Positions 60,667 to 64,000 of a stretch of DNA of 64,000 bases are shown one piece after another; positions within the stretch are counted from its first letter, which is position 1; the number at the start of each line of letters is the position of its first letter. Under the pieces are notes generated by a model. It had not been told where the DNA came from. It worked only from the letters and a program-made list of their open reading frames with translations, and did not search any database. Origin of the DNA: Polytrichum commune (lineage: Eukaryota; Streptophyta; Polytrichopsida; Polytrichales; Polytrichaceae). A program made the position numbers and the translations under genes. The DNA lies in the NCBI GenBank assembly GCA_950295325.1, contig OX485803.1, positions 15,934,001 through 15,998,000 of the forward strand, given 5' to 3'.

Positions 60667-60932
60667 AAGTAACTGCTTCACCACCGATCTCTGTACATTT
60701 GGAGCAGAATAATTTTGCCCATGTATTTTAATATGTCACTCTAGTTACAATTTTTTTTTTCTAGTTACAATTATTTTTTCTACAACAGTTACTGCAGATT
60801 TGGACTTTGCTCGGCAGTCTAAGATCAAGTCCAAAACTGTTGGCGTCACGGTCTTCAATCTTCGATTTTGCGACTATAATTCTTACGACGGAACTGCAAG
60901 ATGCAGCTGTGTCGCAACGTAATACCATCGTG

Positions 60933-60938
60933 AATAAA
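60933..60938 (+). terminator. Possible polyadenylation signal of the expanded LEA gene
   Basis: AATAAA lies 267 bp after the stop codon. Plant signals are loose, so other near-upstream elements are possible. Confidence 0.35.
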
Positions 60939-63540
60939 AGGATTTGCCTACAATGGGGAAGGATGTGACATAGTAGATATGTGGGCTCCCTGGAAATTTA
61001 TCCAGGGGCAATATGTAATTTTTGCAATATTATTGTTGCAAAGCTCGATGATGTGTATCGTGTCACCTGACATTTAATGCAAACCCGTGCTTTGAGTCTA
61101 CACAGTTCATACGTATGTGACAAGGAGATCTCGAGTTTACATTTGATGGTGATATTGATAATTATGTTGATAATGCATCTCTGCTAAGGATAATGTAAGC
61201 TTCTGGTCAGGTGTACTCTTTGATGAGTGGTTTCAAAATGTTGGCATATGAAAGAGTTTCTAGAACTAATTGAGCTCTACATGAGGACCTTTGCAAACAT
61301 GCAGACGTGGATCATGAGCATTCAGCTTATCATTACTGAATGTCACGATGAATATCTTCTGAATCCTGCAGGGTTTCCTATAAATCGTCAGCTATGGTTT
61401 CCTATTAAATTTGTACAGTTTAAAATATACTTATGTATCAATTTGAATTGTTGAATTGGCCATGTCTACTTGAGTGATTTGTATAAAGCTGGTGGGTAAA
61501 AGACTCAACGCAAAGCAAGACGTGTGTTCCAATGAGACTGTATTACGTGCACAAAAGGTGGGTAGATTCCATCCAAAAGTGAACACAAGTGGGAGGGCCT
61601 ATCACAGTACTAAGATAATTCTCAACCCGGACCCTTGTAACTCAGAATATGAAGCATGGAATGACAATTGTTTTGAATTGCAATTGCTCAACTGGATGAG
61701 ACAATTATCGAGCCGATCAAAGTGGTTAAGAAAGTCTCTGGAGTCAATAGTGCGCATACCTTTTAAAGCATATCATCACCGTCTTCAAATAACTGTCGAG
61801 TGCCTTTTCACATGTATTTTGGAATTAGTAGAAATATTAATGATTAACGCATGTCTGTCCGGTTGTGATGCTGTGAGTTCTTGGACTTTGTATTGTACCT
61901 CAGTGTGGCAGAGCTGCTGTGTAAAACATTAAAGTTGCAATTATATGAATTATCCAATTCTTTTCTATCGTGCCACACTACGCACATGATGGCATTTATC
62001 CTGTGGCATATTATAAGTAGTGGTGCTTATTCCCAACCAGGAACCCATTGGCAAAATATAGGGTACCGGAATTTCAATCAGGTTGGGATTGAATTTCGAT
62101 CAGGCCATACCAATAGTGCCATGACACATGTTCTAGTTTTGAGTACTAAAGTGAGGAGGAATGAGTGATTAAAGTGAACGGTCATGACAAACTCTAGACA
62201 TTAGTAAAATGTTTTGACTTGAAAAATTCACAGTTTTTTCAATCTAAGGAATAAAATTACCCAAAAAAAATTGTAATCTTCTTAATTTCTATCTTCCTAC
62301 ACAGGCAAAATTTATGCCGCCTTATACTTCTCCAGATCTGGCGCAGAACCTCTCAAGTGATCGGGTATGGGCGCATCTATTCTTACCTGGAGCACATGTT
62401 TGGCAGGCAGATCTGAAGAACATGATTTCCACAAGTTTTAGATTTACGAGTGAAGCAAGGCACCCAACTTAAACTCCGCTAGGTTTTGACCAAATCTTCA
62501 TACCATCAGTAACAAAAATGTTTATCAATGTCTGGAGAATTGATGTTGGCATTCCGGTGTTGAACCAAACTGCTAAAAAATTCCAGTTGAAACTAAATAA
62601 CATTTGCTACGTATATGATGTTCCAGCACATGCAAATTTCAATCATAACCTGTCAAAGTGCATGCACCGAACTCATGATTTGTGTCAACTTTTTCCAACC
62701 CAGTCATTTGCTTTATAGGCTTTATCCATGAGATGGGCACCCTCCGAACTTTGTGCACAACTTTGCAATAAACATGCAGGATGCTATATAACACACTCAA
62801 GTGCAACCTGCCTACATGGTCCCACAATCTGAATGTATATCAACAAACTTGACAATTACAATTACCCAAAAACATCTGGGGTTTCAACTATGGCTTTAAG
62901 ACTTTCTCATGTTTATCTAAACTCATCCATCATGGGTGAAGGGGCTCTAGTAAAAACAACTTTCTTATAAGCTTCAGTTGAGGCCCGTACAAGTCTCCGT
63001 TGAACAGAGTTGAAGTCTTTCAAGCCATTTTTAGAGTTAATCTATTTGAGTATATAAAATTTATGGGCTATAGATCGATTCCTTACTTTTCGTCTACCAT
63101 GACTATGAGTTCACGTAGACATCGCGTAGCTCGAGAATTTCAACAACAATCACATAACAACTATCCCGACACCTCTTTGAAAATTGTGCAAACTCAAAAA
63201 GCTTGCACTTCGCCCAAAAGGGCATTGATGATGGTATCATTCCTTATCTTAAGTTTGTGCCCAAGATACAATTCTACGTCAACATTTTGCACCGGCTTGT
63301 CTTGGTTTGCAAGGTATGCACAAAAATCCGGGTAGCACACTTTTTGTCTTATGGGGTTCAAACGTTAGACCGCCTTTTTAAACACAAATACGAACTCTCT
63401 CTACTACCTTCAACATATGTGAGTGACTAACTTACCCTCCCTTTCATATTATAACTTCCTACATCTTACCACTCCCATCCCTAAATTCTCACTACCCCAA
63501 TGGGTATCATGGCCTTGTGTAATACAGTCACCATTGAAAG
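60939..63540. other. Interval without a recognised gene
   Basis: A 152-aa frame at 61474-61932 and smaller ones are present, but they lack any recognisable domain or splice context. Confidence 0.45.
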
Positions 63541-64000
63541 CCCGGGGGTGGACTCTTCATACCACGTACAAACTAACGTGAGTGTTAGAAGGGGTATTAT
63601 TATTTTAATTTGAGGTCTTAGTGTACATAATATACATAAAAGAAGAGGGAATTTTTTTTCATTAGTGTGTACATATAATAAGGCTATTGATTTTTTTGAA
63701 GTAAATGTAGATATACAAAAGGGGGCTCTAAGGCTTAGTTAAAAATTTCACCATAAATTTGGTAGTTTCATCCAATTCATGTTTTCATTCATTATTGTAA
63801 TATGGTAATAGTTCTCAATGACTAGCATGTCCATTTCCTCATTGGAAAGTAAAAGTGAGTGTGATATGTGATGAAGGCCTATTTAATTCATGATCTATAT
63901 TTTGTATATATAATGGAGGCGTTTATCACATTAAATTGAAAATCTTAGTATAAACACATGAGTCCATTTTCTAGCATGCACTTAGTACGTATACATTTGT
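63541..64000 (-). mobile_element. MITE family with GGGGGTGGACTC ends, copy 3 (runs off the window)
   Basis: It opens CCCGGGGGTGGACTCTTCAT and carries the reverse complement of the copy 1 interior (ATGAGTCCATTTTCTAGCAT near 63958). It is cut by the window edge. Confidence 0.7.

Noticed and set aside
61474-61932. 152-aa frame considered as a gene
   Set aside because: No recognised motif, no splice context and ordinary AT-rich codon use.
1-64000. tRNA, rRNA, CRISPR arrays, bacterial operons or organelle insertions
   Set aside because: No cloverleaf, ribosomal, spacer-array or organelle gene sequence was recognised; the context is plant nuclear.

Overview
The window looks like nuclear DNA of a land plant. 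It has GT-AG introns, spliced genes for a metallothionein-like protein, a thioredoxin-fold APR-like membrane protein and two LEA proteins, plant telomere-type TTTAGGG heptads, and many miniature inverted-repeat transposable elements (MITEs) with plant-style ends and target duplications. The exact clade cannot be read from the sequence. The metallothionein matches none of the standard seed-plant types I know, so a fern, lycophyte or other non-seed plant is a guess only.

Layout. 1-37.1 kb is AT-rich, has no confident gene, and is built from transposon relics: hAT-like MITEs with G-run ends (255, 18631), hAT-like MITEs with CARTG ends (17.06, 17.42, 17.76, 36.8 kb), a miniature CACTA element (16142-16477), pogo-like remnants (18.04-20.24 kb), two families of GGGCC-ended Harbinger-like MITEs (TTA or TAA duplications), a third MITE family (22.06, 24.66, 63.54 kb), foldback elements near 34 kb, and a decayed transposon reading frame (11.36-13.84 kb). 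37.9-40.24 kb holds a three-exon metallothionein-like gene (+). 42.04-45.27 kb holds a four-exon APR-like gene (-), convergent with it. 46-53.8 kb is again repeats, including a Stowaway MITE and telomere-like heptads. 53.86-60.67 kb holds two divergent three-exon LEA paralogues. Between them lies a 2.46-kb element bounded by a 165-bp inverted repeat, with a broken spliced reading frame inside. 60.7-64 kb is gene-poor and ends in a truncated MITE.

Functional reading (inference). The metallothionein-like protein (23 Cys in 124 aa), the two LEA proteins and the APR-like protein all suit stress and redox/metal physiology, but nothing shows that they work as a unit. The two LEA genes are clearly a duplicated pair: same three-exon structure, same 34-codon first exon, all introns phase 0. 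The larger one grew by repeats inside exon 2. ABA-response-like ACGTGGC motifs lie just outside each arm of the intervening inverted repeat, so a shorter bidirectional promoter may have been split by a transposon.

Exon boundaries were deduced by eye from splice sites, frame and paralogue comparison. No transcript or database search was available.
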